The position numbers and the translations under genes are program-made. A DNA stretch of 64,000 bases. Origin: Cryoendolithus antarcticus (Eukaryota; Ascomycota; Dothideomycetes; Cladosporiales; Cladosporiaceae). The notes under the pieces were generated by a model that saw only the letters and a program-made list of their open reading frames with translations, was not told the origin of the DNA and ran no database searches. The DNA is taken from the NCBI GenBank assembly GCA_002077065.1, contig NAJO01000041.1, positions 310,001 through 374,000 of the forward strand, given 5' to 3'. The stretch's first letter is position 1, and each line of letters opens with the position of its first letter. This document shows positions 20,397-30,147 of this stretch, piece after piece.

Positions 20397-21377
20397 TCAG
20401 CCAGGCTCACTACGCTTGACGCCTGCCACATTTTGTCGTGCAGCAAACATCTCCAACACACTCGCAACACCCTTCGGCGCGAGCCTCATCGCCTCGAACT
20501 TCGACTCCGGCAAACGCTTGCCAGCAGCGATGCTCTCCACGATCCACTCCGCAGTCACATACTTGACAGCTTTGCCACCGACACGCGTGACTTCCTTGTG
20601 AATCTTCGTACCTGCCAGTCCACCGCCACAGCCTCCACCAGCACCTCCAGGCTTGCCGATGATGACATGTGTGACGGTCTTGCGGCCGAGAAAGATGCTC
20701 ATGTTGGCGCCGTGTTCGCTGAGAAGGCGTTTGAGCTTGTGGTCGGACATGTAGGGCATTGTTGAGCCGTTGATGTACATGTTCAGTCCTGCGAAGATCT
20801 GAGGGCAGGCTGGCGTTGCTTCGAGTGATGAATCAGCAGTCGCAGCTTCGGATTTGGTAGTGATTTCTGGCGGCGAAGGCTCGGTGTGGTCCAGTGGTGA
20901 CAGCAAGTGTGATGGACTGCTCTCGTGGCTCGTCCAGCTGGTTTCTCGTATGGTCCCATCCGGTTTCCGGAACGGCGTATACGGATTCACCACACATGTC
21001 GGCTTGCTCTGCGAGTCTTCCAGCTTCACCCTCTTCGCAGGTCGCTCAACCTCCTTCTCCACCTTCATAATTTCCCATATACTCGTCTGCCCATTGGTCC
21101 TGAGACCCTTCGCGCCGACCACCCAACCTCCATCTTCAGTCCGTCCATCCTGACCGAAGTCAAGACTGCCCGCACCGACAGTATCTGAGATACGCTTGCC
21201 ACCTCCTGCGTCAGCGCTGAATTGCTCACGTAACTTCGTGGAGCAGGAGTCGCGCCATGATGTGCTCCCGCTTAGCCTATTATCTGCTCGTTGATGCCCA
21301 GTGGCGGAGGAATTGAACGGATCGAAGGTGGACTTCGTCGGCTTAGCCACCTTCGGTATCGGCGTCGGTGCAGGCAT
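20397..21377 (-). CDS. single-BRCT protein related to the Rev1 N-terminal domain
   Basis: One exon encodes 326 residues. Residues 1-190 are polar and look disordered, with a short basic cluster ERPAKRVKLED that resembles a nuclear localisation signal. Residues about 192-300 form a BRCT domain: IFAGLNMYINGSTMPYMSD, then LLSEHGANMSI, THVIIGKPG and YVTAEWIVESIAAGKRLPE. The opening with a Y-I-N-G-S/Y-T motif is typical of the Rev1 BRCT, which binds DNA ends or PCNA. However, there is no polymerase domain behind it, as the gene stops 26 residues after the domain. A Gly-rich insertion (about ten glycines) sits between two strands of the domain. It is likely nuclear and involved in the DNA damage response, but this is inferred from the domain alone. 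Confidence 0.78.
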   Translation of the reverse strand: MPAPTPIPKVAKPTKSTFDPFNSSATGHQRADNRLSGSTSWRDSCSTKLREQFSADAGGGKRISDTVGAGSLDFGQDGRTEDGGWVVGAKGLRTNGQTSIWEIMKVEKEVERPAKRVKLEDSQSKPTCVVNPYTPFRKPDGTIRETSWTSHESSPSHLLSPLDHTEPSPPEITTKSEAATADSSLEATPACPQIFAGLNMYINGSTMPYMSDHKLKRLLSEHGANMSIFLGRKTVTHVIIGKPGGAGGGCGGGLAGTKIHKEVTRVGGKAVKYVTAEWIVESIAAGKRLPESKFEAMRLAPKGVASVLEMFAARQNVAGVKRSEPG

Positions 21378-21969
21378 CGCGTATCACAGCATGTCTTCTA
21401 CGCCTCGACGCCGTACTATCATTTACCAGCATGAAAGTAAATATAAGAAACGTCAACTATCTGAACTTAGATGCCGTGGGGTTTCCCCCTCAACCCGCTT
21501 CTCCGAGCATCACAAACGCGAGGTCACGAGATGCACTTTAGCTTCCTTGTACTCTAGGCTCTTCATGCTTCATCAGCCACCCAGCGTTGCACCACCTATC
21601 ACAGACACAATACCACCTGTTTGATCCGTCGAACCACTGGTCGCACACGCTATACAATCTGGGCTATGCAACACCTGTCTGGCGTGCCATAACAGTAGAC
21701 CTGGCTGGAAGGCATCACTCAGCGCTCACTGTGCTGTGCCGCCCAATTTCCATGCCGCCGGTAATTTATTGAATCGCAAGTAGGCATAGCCAGCGACCTT
21801 CTTTTGTGTGTTGTCCAAATTTTGGGACCAAATTCTGGGTACATTCTTCCTGCTGTGTCGTCTCGACGATACACTTGTCCACATCCATGCACTGGGATCC
21901 GGCCTTTGCTTTCAAGAATTTGTGTTGCAGCTAAGGGCTGGCGCATTTGCGGACGCCTCGATCGCAGTC
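21378..21969. other. divergent intergenic region, BRCT gene / GH76 gene
   Basis: 592 bp lie between start codons of opposite strands. The GH76 frame is open back to 21808 but has no ATG before 21970. Nothing else was recognised. Confidence 0.5.
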
Positions 21970-23766
21970 ATGACAGCATTGCAAAAGTCATCGAAGGGGC
22001 GGCGAGGCCGATTTGATCCGCCTGCACAGCAGATTCGACCGAGGATTCGGCGATTGCTGGCACTCTGTTGCGTACTGTCCGTTTCATGGAAGGTGTGGTT
22101 ATTTCGCCAAACGCCCCCCGCGCCCCCATCTGTGCCGTTGTCGACCACATGGGCAGCAGCCGATCATGATGCTTTGTTACTGGCACCCCGTCTATGGCCG
22201 TTGAACCGAGCCCCATGGACTCGAGACAGTGATTTTTGGTTTGACGACATGGATCAGACATTGGGCAAAATGCAGACATTTTACTGGAATGGTACATCAT
22301 GGCCAAGTACGATCCAGTGGGTCGGCGCTTTTCTAGATACTCTACTTGGATCGTCTGGGAACTCGTGGTTGCCGGGTGTAGGAGACTATGATAAACGCCT
22401 ACTGAGTACCCTGGACCGCCCAGCGAGGCCGGAGACACTGTATAAGATCTTTTCAGATGTCGCGGCTTACTTTGAGTCCGAGGACACGTTGCAGGTTTTC
22501 GATGCAGCTTATGATGACGCTCAATGGGTCGTATTGGAGTGGCTTGAGGCAACCAAGCTATTCCGGCGATTCCAAGATCACAATCCTTATGACAACGACA
22601 AATGCAGTGTAGCACGCTTCGCGCATCGCGCAAGAGTATTCTATAATGTCGTACAGGGCAGATTCAACACCTCGCTATGCGGCGGCGGCTTGACGTGGAA
22701 TCCTGCTCTAGCTACTTACAAGAACGCTATCACAAACGAGCTCTTTATCTCGAGTTCGATCGCCATGTATCTTTACTTCCCTGGAGACAGCAATACAGAT
22801 CCATATCCAAGCCCCGACTACTACCCTCTGACAAATGTCACACTTCCTATGTTGCCAGTCGTGCAGGCGCACGACCCGAACTATCTACAAACCGCGATCA
22901 AAGCTTACGATTGGTTTAAATCACATAACTTCACAAACGCCCAAGGACTCATAGTCGATGGCTTCCATATTTCCAAGGGTCAGACGACCTGTGACGAACG
23001 CAATGAAATGGTCTACACGTACAATCAGGGCGTAGTGCTCTCTGGGCTGCGCAATCTGTGGGATGCCACTGGCAAGGTGTCGTACCTCGTTGACGCATAC
23101 GCTTTGATTGATACGGCCATCAATGCCACTGGGTGGAATGCAAAGACCGTTGTCGAAGCTGCTCTGTGGTCGGGACTGGGAAGGAACGGTATCATGGAAG
23201 ACTATTGCGATGCACCTGCGACCTGCACACAGGATGCTCAGATCTTCAAGGGCATCTACTTCGAGCATCTCGGTCGCTTCTGCGAGCTTCTACCGACCAA
23301 CGTGTCACTAATCCCTGGTCTCACCAACATTGCTAGTCCAGCTTTGGCTGCTTCACATGCTTCAAAATGTCGTAGCTACTTGCCCTGGGTCGAGCACAAT
23401 GCCCGGGCAGCAATATGCACGCACAATGAGAACGGCATCATCGGGGGCTGGTGGGGCGCAAACCTCAGTAATCACTCGCAGAACACGGCGCTGTATAGAG
23501 CTGCGACGTTGCCGAGCGGGAGCGAGGACATACGCAATCAACCATGGCTGCTCGATCGCGACCCATGGGCCTGTCGCGGTGGGGACTGTCATCAGTACAA
23601 ACGTCAGCGACGGTCACTTGAACGCCGGAATTCGAAGCGCGACCATACATGGAAACAGTCTGTCGTTGACTTCGGTAGAGGCAGAACTGTAGAGACGCAA
23701 GGCAGCGGCTTGGGCGTTGTAAAAGCGGCGTACGACTTCAGCTATAGAGCAGAGTCAGGTGATTAG
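21970..23766 (+). CDS. GH76 family alpha-1,6-mannanase-like protein, membrane-anchored
   Basis: The first ATG of a long frame, at 21970, gives 598 residues in one exon. A basic N-terminus followed by a hydrophobic stretch (RIRRLLALCCVLSVSWKVWLF, about 23-45) suggests a signal anchor with the catalytic part in the lumen or outside. The GH76 signature is present: DDAQWVVLEWLEA holds the paired catalytic aspartates, and NEMVYTYNQGVVLSGLRNLW is the conserved substrate-cleft strand. Several NxT/S sequons (NGT, NTS, NVT, NFT, NAT) fit a glycosylated protein. Yeast relatives Dcw1 and Dfg5 act on mannosyl residues of GPI anchors and attach GPI proteins to cell-wall glucan; other fungal GH76 members may degrade mannan. 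A basic tail follows the domain and no GPI signal is seen. Confidence 0.85.
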   Translation: MTALQKSSKGRRGRFDPPAQQIRPRIRRLLALCCVLSVSWKVWLFRQTPPAPPSVPLSTTWAAADHDALLLAPRLWPLNRAPWTRDSDFWFDDMDQTLGKMQTFYWNGTSWPSTIQWVGAFLDTLLGSSGNSWLPGVGDYDKRLLSTLDRPARPETLYKIFSDVAAYFESEDTLQVFDAAYDDAQWVVLEWLEATKLFRRFQDHNPYDNDKCSVARFAHRARVFYNVVQGRFNTSLCGGGLTWNPALATYKNAITNELFISSSIAMYLYFPGDSNTDPYPSPDYYPLTNVTLPMLPVVQAHDPNYLQTAIKAYDWFKSHNFTNAQGLIVDGFHISKGQTTCDERNEMVYTYNQGVVLSGLRNLWDATGKVSYLVDAYALIDTAINATGWNAKTVVEAALWSGLGRNGIMEDYCDAPATCTQDAQIFKGIYFEHLGRFCELLPTNVSLIPGLTNIASPALAASHASKCRSYLPWVEHNARAAICTHNENGIIGGWWGANLSNHSQNTALYRAATLPSGSEDIRNQPWLLDRDPWACRGGDCHQYKRQRRSLERRNSKRDHTWKQSVVDFGRGRTVETQGSGLGVVKAAYDFSYRAESGD

Positions 23767-24227
23767 GCGCGGTCGAGGACGTACGGCGGCTTGCCGTAAG
23801 AGCTGCATGTCCACGTAGGTTGTCGATACGCGTCGAGTCCAGATTCTAAAGATCGACCGTGCAGCTTGGAGTTCAACGGCGTTGTCTCAATCTAGAATGC
23901 ACTATGTAAATTGACGACGTTTCCCCCTCTTGTCTGCGCAGCCTGACGCCTGCAATTTAACGGCTGCTCAAACGGGCGTGACAAAGTCCCGATTTACCAT
24001 TCCCTATCTTTTGGCTGGCTGCGGCATCGATTCAACTACGATGGACATGCACCAATGCGCATACATGATGATTGGAGTCCCACTCTCCGACATGGCTTTC
24101 TTCCTTCTATGGTCGAGTACTGCAATTCCTTGAGCCCTTGCTTTTCTCCCACTGTGCTCTACGCGGTCGTCCCATTCTGAGCCTCTGTATCTATATCCTA
24201 TCAGTCGTTGTATCAACCGAGATCACA
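23767..24227. other. intergenic region, no gene seen
   Basis: It contains the 3' end of the GH76 gene and the promoter of the GH128 gene. Short open frames only. Confidence 0.5.
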
Positions 24228-25192
24228 ATGCGTTCTGCAACCACAGTCGCCGTGCTAGCCACAGCAACCTCGATCCTCGCGGACACGGTATCTCTGGACT
24301 CCAGCAAGCGCGGTCTCTGCTATGTCAAAGGCGAGAACGCAGCCGACGACGCGATCTGGGACAATGCCAACGGTACGTTGACATGGTACTACAACTACCA
24401 AGCCCAGCCAACAAGCGGGATCGACGACCGACTACAATTCGTACCCATGCTGTGGGGCACCAACGGCCAGAATTCGGGCTTCTACAAAAATGTCAAAGGA
24501 TTCATAGACGGAGGCCGAAAGATCGAGTACGTACTCGGCTTCAACGAACCAGATGGCTGCAGCAACGGTGGATCCTGCATCAACCCACAAGTGGCAGCAT
24601 CCACGTGGCGCACTGAAATCGAGCCATTGAAAGAGCTGGGAGTCCGGTTGGGTGCGCCAGCCGTGACAGGATCGCCGCAGGGCTTCACATGGCTCGAGAA
24701 CTTCTTCGCTGCGTGCGATGGAGGTTGCACAGCGGACTTCATCCCTGTACACTGGTATGGGAACTTCGAGGGGCTGGCGTCGCACATGGGTCAGGTCAAC
24801 GCAAGCTATCCGAACCAGACGATGTGGATAACGGAGTTTGGATTGCCTCAGCAAAGCGCCGCTGCGACGACGGAGTTCTTTAATCAGAGTCTAAGCTACT
24901 TTGACAGAACACCGTAAGCCGAATACTTGCCGAACGTGAGAGTAGCTGTACTGACTGTCTTCGTAGCTTCGTCACGCACTACTCCTGGTTTGGTGCGTTC
25001 CGCGCAGACGTCAGCAACGTGGGACCTAATAGCGCCTTGCTCACGTCGAAGGGCCAGCTTACCAATATGGGCGCAAGCTATGTTGGCCTGACAGAGGCAG
25101 AAGCCGCCAAAGCATCGAGCGCGAGTAGTACCGCTACTATAGCCGGCTGGTCAATGTTCGTTGTTGCCGCGATGTTCTGGATACTGGCATAG
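24228..25192 (+). CDS. GPI-anchored GH128 glucanase (Asl1-like)
   Basis: Exons 24228-24913 and 24967-25192 give 303 residues. A signal peptide (about 1-19, MRSATTVAVLATATSILADT) is followed by the GH128/Glyco_hydro_cc domain. The two expected catalytic glutamates are visible: E107 in YVLGFNEPDG and E203 in MWITEFGLP. The second exon completes the barrel (THYSWFGAFRADVSNVGPNS) and ends in a short Ser/Ala stretch plus a hydrophobic tail (WSMFVVAAMFWILA), the classic signal for GPI attachment. GH128 enzymes cleave beta-1,3-glucan; fission yeast Asl1 and mushroom relatives act on the cell wall. The 53-nt intron (GTAAGC..CGTAG) splits a proline codon; without it the protein would lack the end of the barrel and the GPI signal. 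Confidence 0.9.
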
Positions 25193-25606
25193 CTCTGAGA
25201 TACCTTGACGCGCGACTGCATACATTCATAGACCTATAGAGCTACATTGTCTTGAGCATCGCCTCACGGGGCACCAATTAACGCGCTTATGCGGCTGGTT
25301 CTTTGCGCATGTCTGGCAACGGGCCCACTAAAACGTCTGACATTTATGGCATCTCCACTAGTACAACAATGCCATTGACACGTCATGGACAGAGTCCGAC
25401 GAGCTTCTCCTCACGACAAGACGAGCTGCCACGCCTCTTGACGACCGGCTGTGAGCTCGGCTGAGCTGCGAAGACACATCGAGGGGTAAATGATATGACG
25501 ATGCACTGCACCGATATATATTCGCAATCAAACGACGTCTGCGCTGCCTTGCAGTACAATATTGTTCACCTGCTGCAAGGAAGTCATCCGAACGCCACAT
25601 ATCAAC
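25193..25606. other. intergenic region, no gene seen
   Basis: It lies between the GH128 stop and the hydrolase start. It contains a minus-strand chance frame (25358-25639) that runs into the next gene. Confidence 0.5.
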
Positions 25607-26560
25607 ATGCCGAACACCAAAACAGTCCATGTTCCCCATTTGGGCGGCATCGAAGCCGCCTACCAGATGCCGCAGCCATACGACTCTTCCAAGCCTACCC
25701 TCGTGCTCGTGAACTCATTCACTACATCGTCGGAGTTGTATCGTAGCCAGTACGCCAACAAGGACCTCACCAATGCTTTGAACCTAATCTCAATCGAGCT
25801 CCTGGGCCATGGCCAGACCAGAACCAAGTCGGAGAACTTCACGTACTGGGACACCGCGATTATGAATTTGCAGGTCCTTGATGCATTGAAGATCACCGGC
25901 AAGATCTTTGTCCTCGGCACTTCGCAGGGCGGGTGGATCACGGTACGCATGGCGTTACTGGGTCCAGACAAGGTAAGCTTCCAATCTTGGTGAAGATGTG
26001 ATCCTGCCAGCAACTGACATGGACAGTAGATCGCCGGTATTATCCCTCTGGGTACCTCCCTCGACAACGAAAACCCCCGAACCATCTCGCTCGGCTGCTG
26101 GGACGGGCCAGGACTGCTCAAAGATAACATTAGCGACTGGACCACAAACGATAAGACAGCAGACTTTGAGCCAGCCGAAGAGTACTCCGACTTCCTGATC
26201 GACATCGGCTTCGGCAAGGAAGTCGACAAAGAGACACGCCAATACTGGCGGGACACGATCAAGGCCAACTACCAGGGCGACGAGGGACGTCGCCGGATTC
26301 GCATGGCTGCCATCAACTTAGCTGAGCGGGATGGCCTGCATTCTAGGCTTTCGGATGTGCGATGCCCAGTGTTGTGGCTGCATGGAACTGATGATGCGGT
26401 GTACTCGGTGGCGAACGCGGAGGAGGAGATCAAGCTGTTCGTCAACTCGCCTGATGCGAGGCTGCAGGTTGTCGAGGGTGGCAAGCATTTCCTGTCGTTC
26501 AGCCATCCGAAGGATGTGGATGCGGCTTTGATCAAGATGGCGCAGCAGTATGGGAAGTAG
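25607..26560 (+). CDS. alpha/beta hydrolase
   Basis: Exons 25607-25972 and 26030-26560 (57-nt GTAAGC..AGTAG intron) give 298 residues. The alpha/beta hydrolase fold is recognisable: LVLVNSFTTSSELY for the first strands and oxyanion loop, the nucleophile elbow GTSQGGW with S106, an aspartate in LWLHGTDDAVYSV, and the histidine in VEGGKHFLSFSHP. It has no signal peptide, so it is probably cytosolic. The substrate is unknown; fold relatives include esterases, lactonases and dienelactone or enol-lactone hydrolases. A cap-like insertion (DWTTNDKTADFEPAEEYSDF and onwards) between the serine and aspartate regions would decide specificity. Confidence 0.88.
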
Positions 26561-27253
26561 ATATTGATAGTATGGAAACTGATGCTTTCCGCGAAGGAAC
26601 GTTGGCTAGCAGGTCTTATTATGCATTCTCCAAAGTCTCCGCGCGACTTGCTACTTTCTGACTTTGATCGTCTCGATGCTTGAAGCATAATGAGAGCGTG
26701 GAGACGCCTAGGTGATGGTTCGGAAGACATTCTTGATTGTAGATCCCTAGATAGCTGACTCGACCTTCAACGAGTTGTACAGTAGTAGCAGAACTTTCAC
26801 TGCATCTTCTGCGTTGAGCGCGCGCCGCTCTCGCCACGTCTTGTTGCGGATTACTTGGAGTACTGCGCTATCAACATCAAAGCGAGTGCAAGTACATATA
26901 CTTCTCGGCATGGAGCTTCAAGCTTACCCGTATTGTTGATGATCGACAACCAAGCAGCAGCTAGACGAACTTTGTCCCCAGACACGACCGAGGCACCGCG
27001 GTGGCGCGTGCGGGCAACTTGATCACTGACCACTCATGTCTCGTCCTCAGATCCTGTGTTTGAGGAAAATCTGGCGATGTCGAGACGATGATGCGCAAAA
27101 GTGGCTTGTACCGTGACGCTAGGGTGCTATTCCAGAACGTGAACAGTAGTTCGAAAAGGTATATTGTGATACATACTGTCTGGCCTGCCTTACCTCCCTC
27201 CCGGTTCTCGCCTCTTATTTCCTCCACGCAACACCCTACTGAACCTGCTCAAC
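26561..27253. other. intergenic region, no gene seen
   Basis: 693 bp between two plus-strand genes. Minus-strand frames at 26619-26837 and 26961-27227 have no protein-like features. The last part is the promoter and leader of the peroxygenase gene, with a pyrimidine-rich stretch before the ATG. Confidence 0.5.
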
Positions 27254-28159
27254 ATGGTCGCTCTGGTCGCAACCACAGCCCTGGTGGCCTTCTCACTCCC
27301 TCTCACTCTCGCCTACCCATCGCCACAGCCTCTCCTCGGCCTCCCAACAGGCCCAGCACCCATCACCGACCCTCGGTTCACAACCTGGAACGCACCAGGC
27401 TCAGGTGACGTCCGCTCGCCTTGCCCCGGCCTGAACGCCCTCGCGAACCACGGCTTTATCCACCACAATGGCAAGAACCTCACAATCCCACATCTAGTCG
27501 ACGGCCTAGCAGCAGGTCTGAACATGGGCGTCGACTTCACCGTTCTCATCGGCGGTGCAGGCTTGCTCGCCTCACCGAACCCACTCGGAGGCAGCTTCGA
27601 CCTCAACCAGCTGGACCAGCACAACTTTCCCATCGAGCACGATGCCAGTCTTAGCCGAGAAGATGCGTACTTCGGGAACGACTACTCCTTCAACCAGAAG
27701 ATCTGGAACATGGTGCTTACGGTCTACAAGGGTAAGACCACGACTGATATCCCGACTGCTGCGAAAGTACTCTCGGCTCGAACGCAGGACGAACAGAAGA
27801 GGGATCCGCAGTTCACGTATGGATTGCGTGAGTTCATCTTCCGGTACGGCGAGACGGCGCTCTATCTGCAGACCATGAGCGATCCCGTCAGTGGCGTGGC
27901 AAGACTGGACTTCATTCGCGAGTTGTTCGAGAAGGAGAGATTGCCTGTCGATCTGGGTTGGAGGCCGAGCACTCTGCCCATCACCCTCGCATCCTTGGGC
28001 GTGATGGTCAATAACTTATTCGCGGCGAATCCCCAGAATGGACCCGAGGGTGTTACCATTGCCAGCAATTCGTACAAGGACCTGATCGAAGGCTTTATCG
28101 GTGGCTCAGAGGTGCTTGGCAACTTGACTGGTGGGCTGAGCAAGCAGACAGGCTTGTAG
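27254..28159 (+). CDS. secreted heme-thiolate peroxidase (short unspecific peroxygenase / chloroperoxidase family)
   Basis: A single exon encodes 301 residues. A signal peptide (about 1-20, MVALVATTALVAFSLPLTLA) is followed by the heme-thiolate motif SPCPGLNALANHGFI with proximal ligand C57, and the distal motif EHDASLSREDAYFG (E128, H129, D130), the PCP..EHD pattern of short unspecific peroxygenases. FRYGETALYLQTM is a conserved C-terminal helix. The size is within the range of short UPOs. Enzymes of this family use hydrogen peroxide to insert oxygen into C-H bonds of aromatic or aliphatic compounds, or halogenate them; the natural substrate is usually unknown. It is secreted and lies next to GH76 and GH128 genes. 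No cysteine pair for the long-UPO disulphide was noticed. Confidence 0.9.
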   Translation: MVALVATTALVAFSLPLTLAYPSPQPLLGLPTGPAPITDPRFTTWNAPGSGDVRSPCPGLNALANHGFIHHNGKNLTIPHLVDGLAAGLNMGVDFTVLIGGAGLLASPNPLGGSFDLNQLDQHNFPIEHDASLSREDAYFGNDYSFNQKIWNMVLTVYKGKTTTDIPTAAKVLSARTQDEQKRDPQFTYGLREFIFRYGETALYLQTMSDPVSGVARLDFIRELFEKERLPVDLGWRPSTLPITLASLGVMVNNLFAANPQNGPEGVTIASNSYKDLIEGFIGGSEVLGNLTGGLSKQTGL

Positions 28160-28274
28160 AGATTCGGGCAGGGAGCTTCTTGAGTTTCTGCTGGCGCATG
28201 CGTCGCAAGCCGGACTTCAGCTTAGGCATGATGTAGTCTTCATTCGTACGTTCAGCGACAGAACTTCATGGATC

Positions 28275-29705
28275 TCAAGTGCCCTCATACACCTGATACT
28301 TTGGCAACGCCTGAGCACTGTGAAGCCGTCCCGGTGGGTCCAAATGCTGCACAGACCTTCTGTTTTGCTCATGATCCTCAGATCCGTTCGGACTGATTGC
28401 CAGATCGAATTGATCACTTGCAGTTGATGGCGCAACATGTACCAAAGAATTCGTTGACCGTAAAGATCGTTGCGTGTCATCCACCCCGAGCGCGCTGCTC
28501 GAGTAAGTTGTATAAATCGGTAATCCAATCCAAGGCACCTGCGGTGTGTGAGGTTGAAAGGGATTGTGCGCAATCGTCCAGTCCGCCATTGGCAGCGTCG
28601 GCGTGTTGTGATGCGGCACCGTCGGTCGTTCACGCCACGTTTCGTCGACAAATGGATCGTCTGGGGGATGCTGTACAATCACAGGTAGTGTGGTCTGCGA
28701 AGGAGACGTGGGTACTCCACCTTCTCGCGTGTCGTGGACCAGCCACTCACGAGACAGTGCAGGCTCAATGTGTCGGGTTTGTGGACCCAACGGCGTGAGC
28801 AAGTCAGGATCTGCCGCAGGTGCTGTTGCAGCACCTCTCGTACGGTCGTGCAGGAACGCGACAAGATTTGAGCTTTGCTTCCGCAGGAAATTTGGCCGGG
28901 CTGCGGGCTGAGGTGTACTTGCTCGCGAAGGATCAGGGTTCGCAACTCGCAGCGGCACAGGCGTGATAGAGTCGCGAAGACCACCTCCATCAGCGAATGG
29001 TCGATCCCAGTGATCGAGAGGTACCCGGATCAGGCTACCATCGCATGGTGAGGGTCTCCTAGGCCGCGGTAATTCTGGTGTCGATCGATTCCGAAGGTGA
29101 CCAAGAGCGAAGTTACTAAGCTGTCGTACGAGGCCTGGCTTAGCGACGACTGTTGAGAAAGTAGGTGGTATGGGCTTCTCGGAGACTGGCTCGGAGATCT
29201 CTCGCAGCTCTCTGCTCTTGCGTCGCCGACGCAAACAGAAGAATACGAGTAGTCCAATAAGGAGAAGACCGGCGATCGTTCCGGAAAGTCCGCCCACGAT
29301 AGCCTTGCGGTCGTGAGTCTTCGTTTGCTCTGTGGCCAACGGTGAAGCGGTCTCGAGAGGGCTCGAAGATCCGCTGCCGACGAGGCCTCCGGTGCTTGTT
29401 GATATGACACTAGTAAAGCCAGGAGTGCTGGACGTAGTTGCTGCAGAGCTAGATATCACACTGCCAGCAACGCTTTGTGCAGTTGTGGTGTCCGAGAGCG
29501 TGTTCTCTGACGGGCTCGAAGTTGGCAGCTTGGATGCGACGCTCGTCCTGCTCGATAACACTGGCAAGCAGACAATTGTAGTCGTCGGTGACGGCGCAGT
29601 GACTGTGACGTATGTCGTTGATAGTATTAACGTAGTCTCGATGACAGTGTGTACAGGACTCGCAAAGGGGCCGGCGTCGTGTCTGCCCTTCGGCCTGAGT
29701 AACAT
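28275..29705 (-). CDS. Ser/Thr-rich single-pass membrane protein (mucin- or sensor-like)
   Basis: The minus-strand frame from the first ATG (29703-29705) gives 476 residues; the frame is open further to 29798 without another ATG. An N-terminal ectodomain rich in Ser and Thr (ETTLILSTTYVTVTAPSPTT and onwards) precedes one strong membrane segment (about 133-157, GLSGTIAGLLLIGLLVFFCL) and a basic RRRRK stop-transfer. An about 310-residue Pro/Ser/Arg-rich tail follows. This resembles fungal wall-stress-sensor or mucin-type architecture and the many 'mid2-like' proteins of filamentous fungi. A signal peptide is missing, so a short upstream exon may have been overlooked. The tail includes several basic-Ser patches that could be phosphorylated. 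Function unknown. Confidence 0.65.
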   Translation of the reverse strand: MLLRPKGRHDAGPFASPVHTVIETTLILSTTYVTVTAPSPTTTIVCLPVLSSRTSVASKLPTSSPSENTLSDTTTAQSVAGSVISSSAATTSSTPGFTSVISTSTGGLVGSGSSSPLETASPLATEQTKTHDRKAIVGGLSGTIAGLLLIGLLVFFCLRRRRKSRELREISEPVSEKPIPPTFSTVVAKPGLVRQLSNFALGHLRNRSTPELPRPRRPSPCDGSLIRVPLDHWDRPFADGGGLRDSITPVPLRVANPDPSRASTPQPAARPNFLRKQSSNLVAFLHDRTRGAATAPAADPDLLTPLGPQTRHIEPALSREWLVHDTREGGVPTSPSQTTLPVIVQHPPDDPFVDETWRERPTVPHHNTPTLPMADWTIAHNPFQPHTPQVPWIGLPIYTTYSSSALGVDDTQRSLRSTNSLVHVAPSTASDQFDLAISPNGSEDHEQNRRSVQHLDPPGRLHSAQALPKYQVYEGT

Positions 29706-29811
29706 TTCTCGCGTTAGGTCACCAACTCGATCGTTGGGTTGAAAGGACAGTCGTATGGGGTGCTGGAAGTCCTTGCTGATCTCGGTCGGGCTACACAAAC
29801 GCTAGGCAAGG

Positions 29812-30042
29812 TCAATCATCCTCATGTATGTATCGCAGCGTCCGGCGCTGTACGTGTGAGGTCTCGGCGTTTATGAACTCAATATCATCCATACTATCAT
29901 CGAGTCCGCGAGCTCCGCTACGTTCTCTTCGCCTCTCAGCTTCATACCACGCCCAGTATCGACTGCAAGAGAAAGTAACAAACAAGTTGACCACCCCAAA
30001 GGGAAACGCGAAAGCAACCAGCGCGCCAAAATGGAAATCCAT
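29812..30042 (-). CDS. possible small membrane protein (76 residues or spliced longer form)
   Basis: From the ATG at 30042 the minus strand encodes 76 residues: a hydrophobic N-terminus (FGALVAFAFPFGVVNLFVTF), then RYWAWYEAERRRER and an acidic DDSMDDIEF stretch. The same DNA also contains a good intron pattern: a GTGAGTATGG donor just before the ATG and CTTTCTCTTGCAG in the middle. An upstream ATG at 30147 opens the same frame (MTSPSHAVCAASDECAVC), interrupted by one TGA that a GTGGGC-donor intron could remove. So either a tiny membrane protein or the terminal exon of a small two-exon gene is possible. No family is recognised. Confidence 0.3.
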   Translation of the reverse strand: MDFHFGALVAFAFPFGVVNLFVTFSCSRYWAWYEAERRRERSGARGLDDSMDDIEFINAETSHVQRRTLRYIHEDD

Positions 30043-30147
30043 ACTCACCGCAACTATCACTCAAAGTGCCCACGCGCCGACGAGTCCGACCGCGCACACG
30101 GCACACTCGTCAGATGCAGCACAGACTGCATGCGAGGGACTGGTCAT

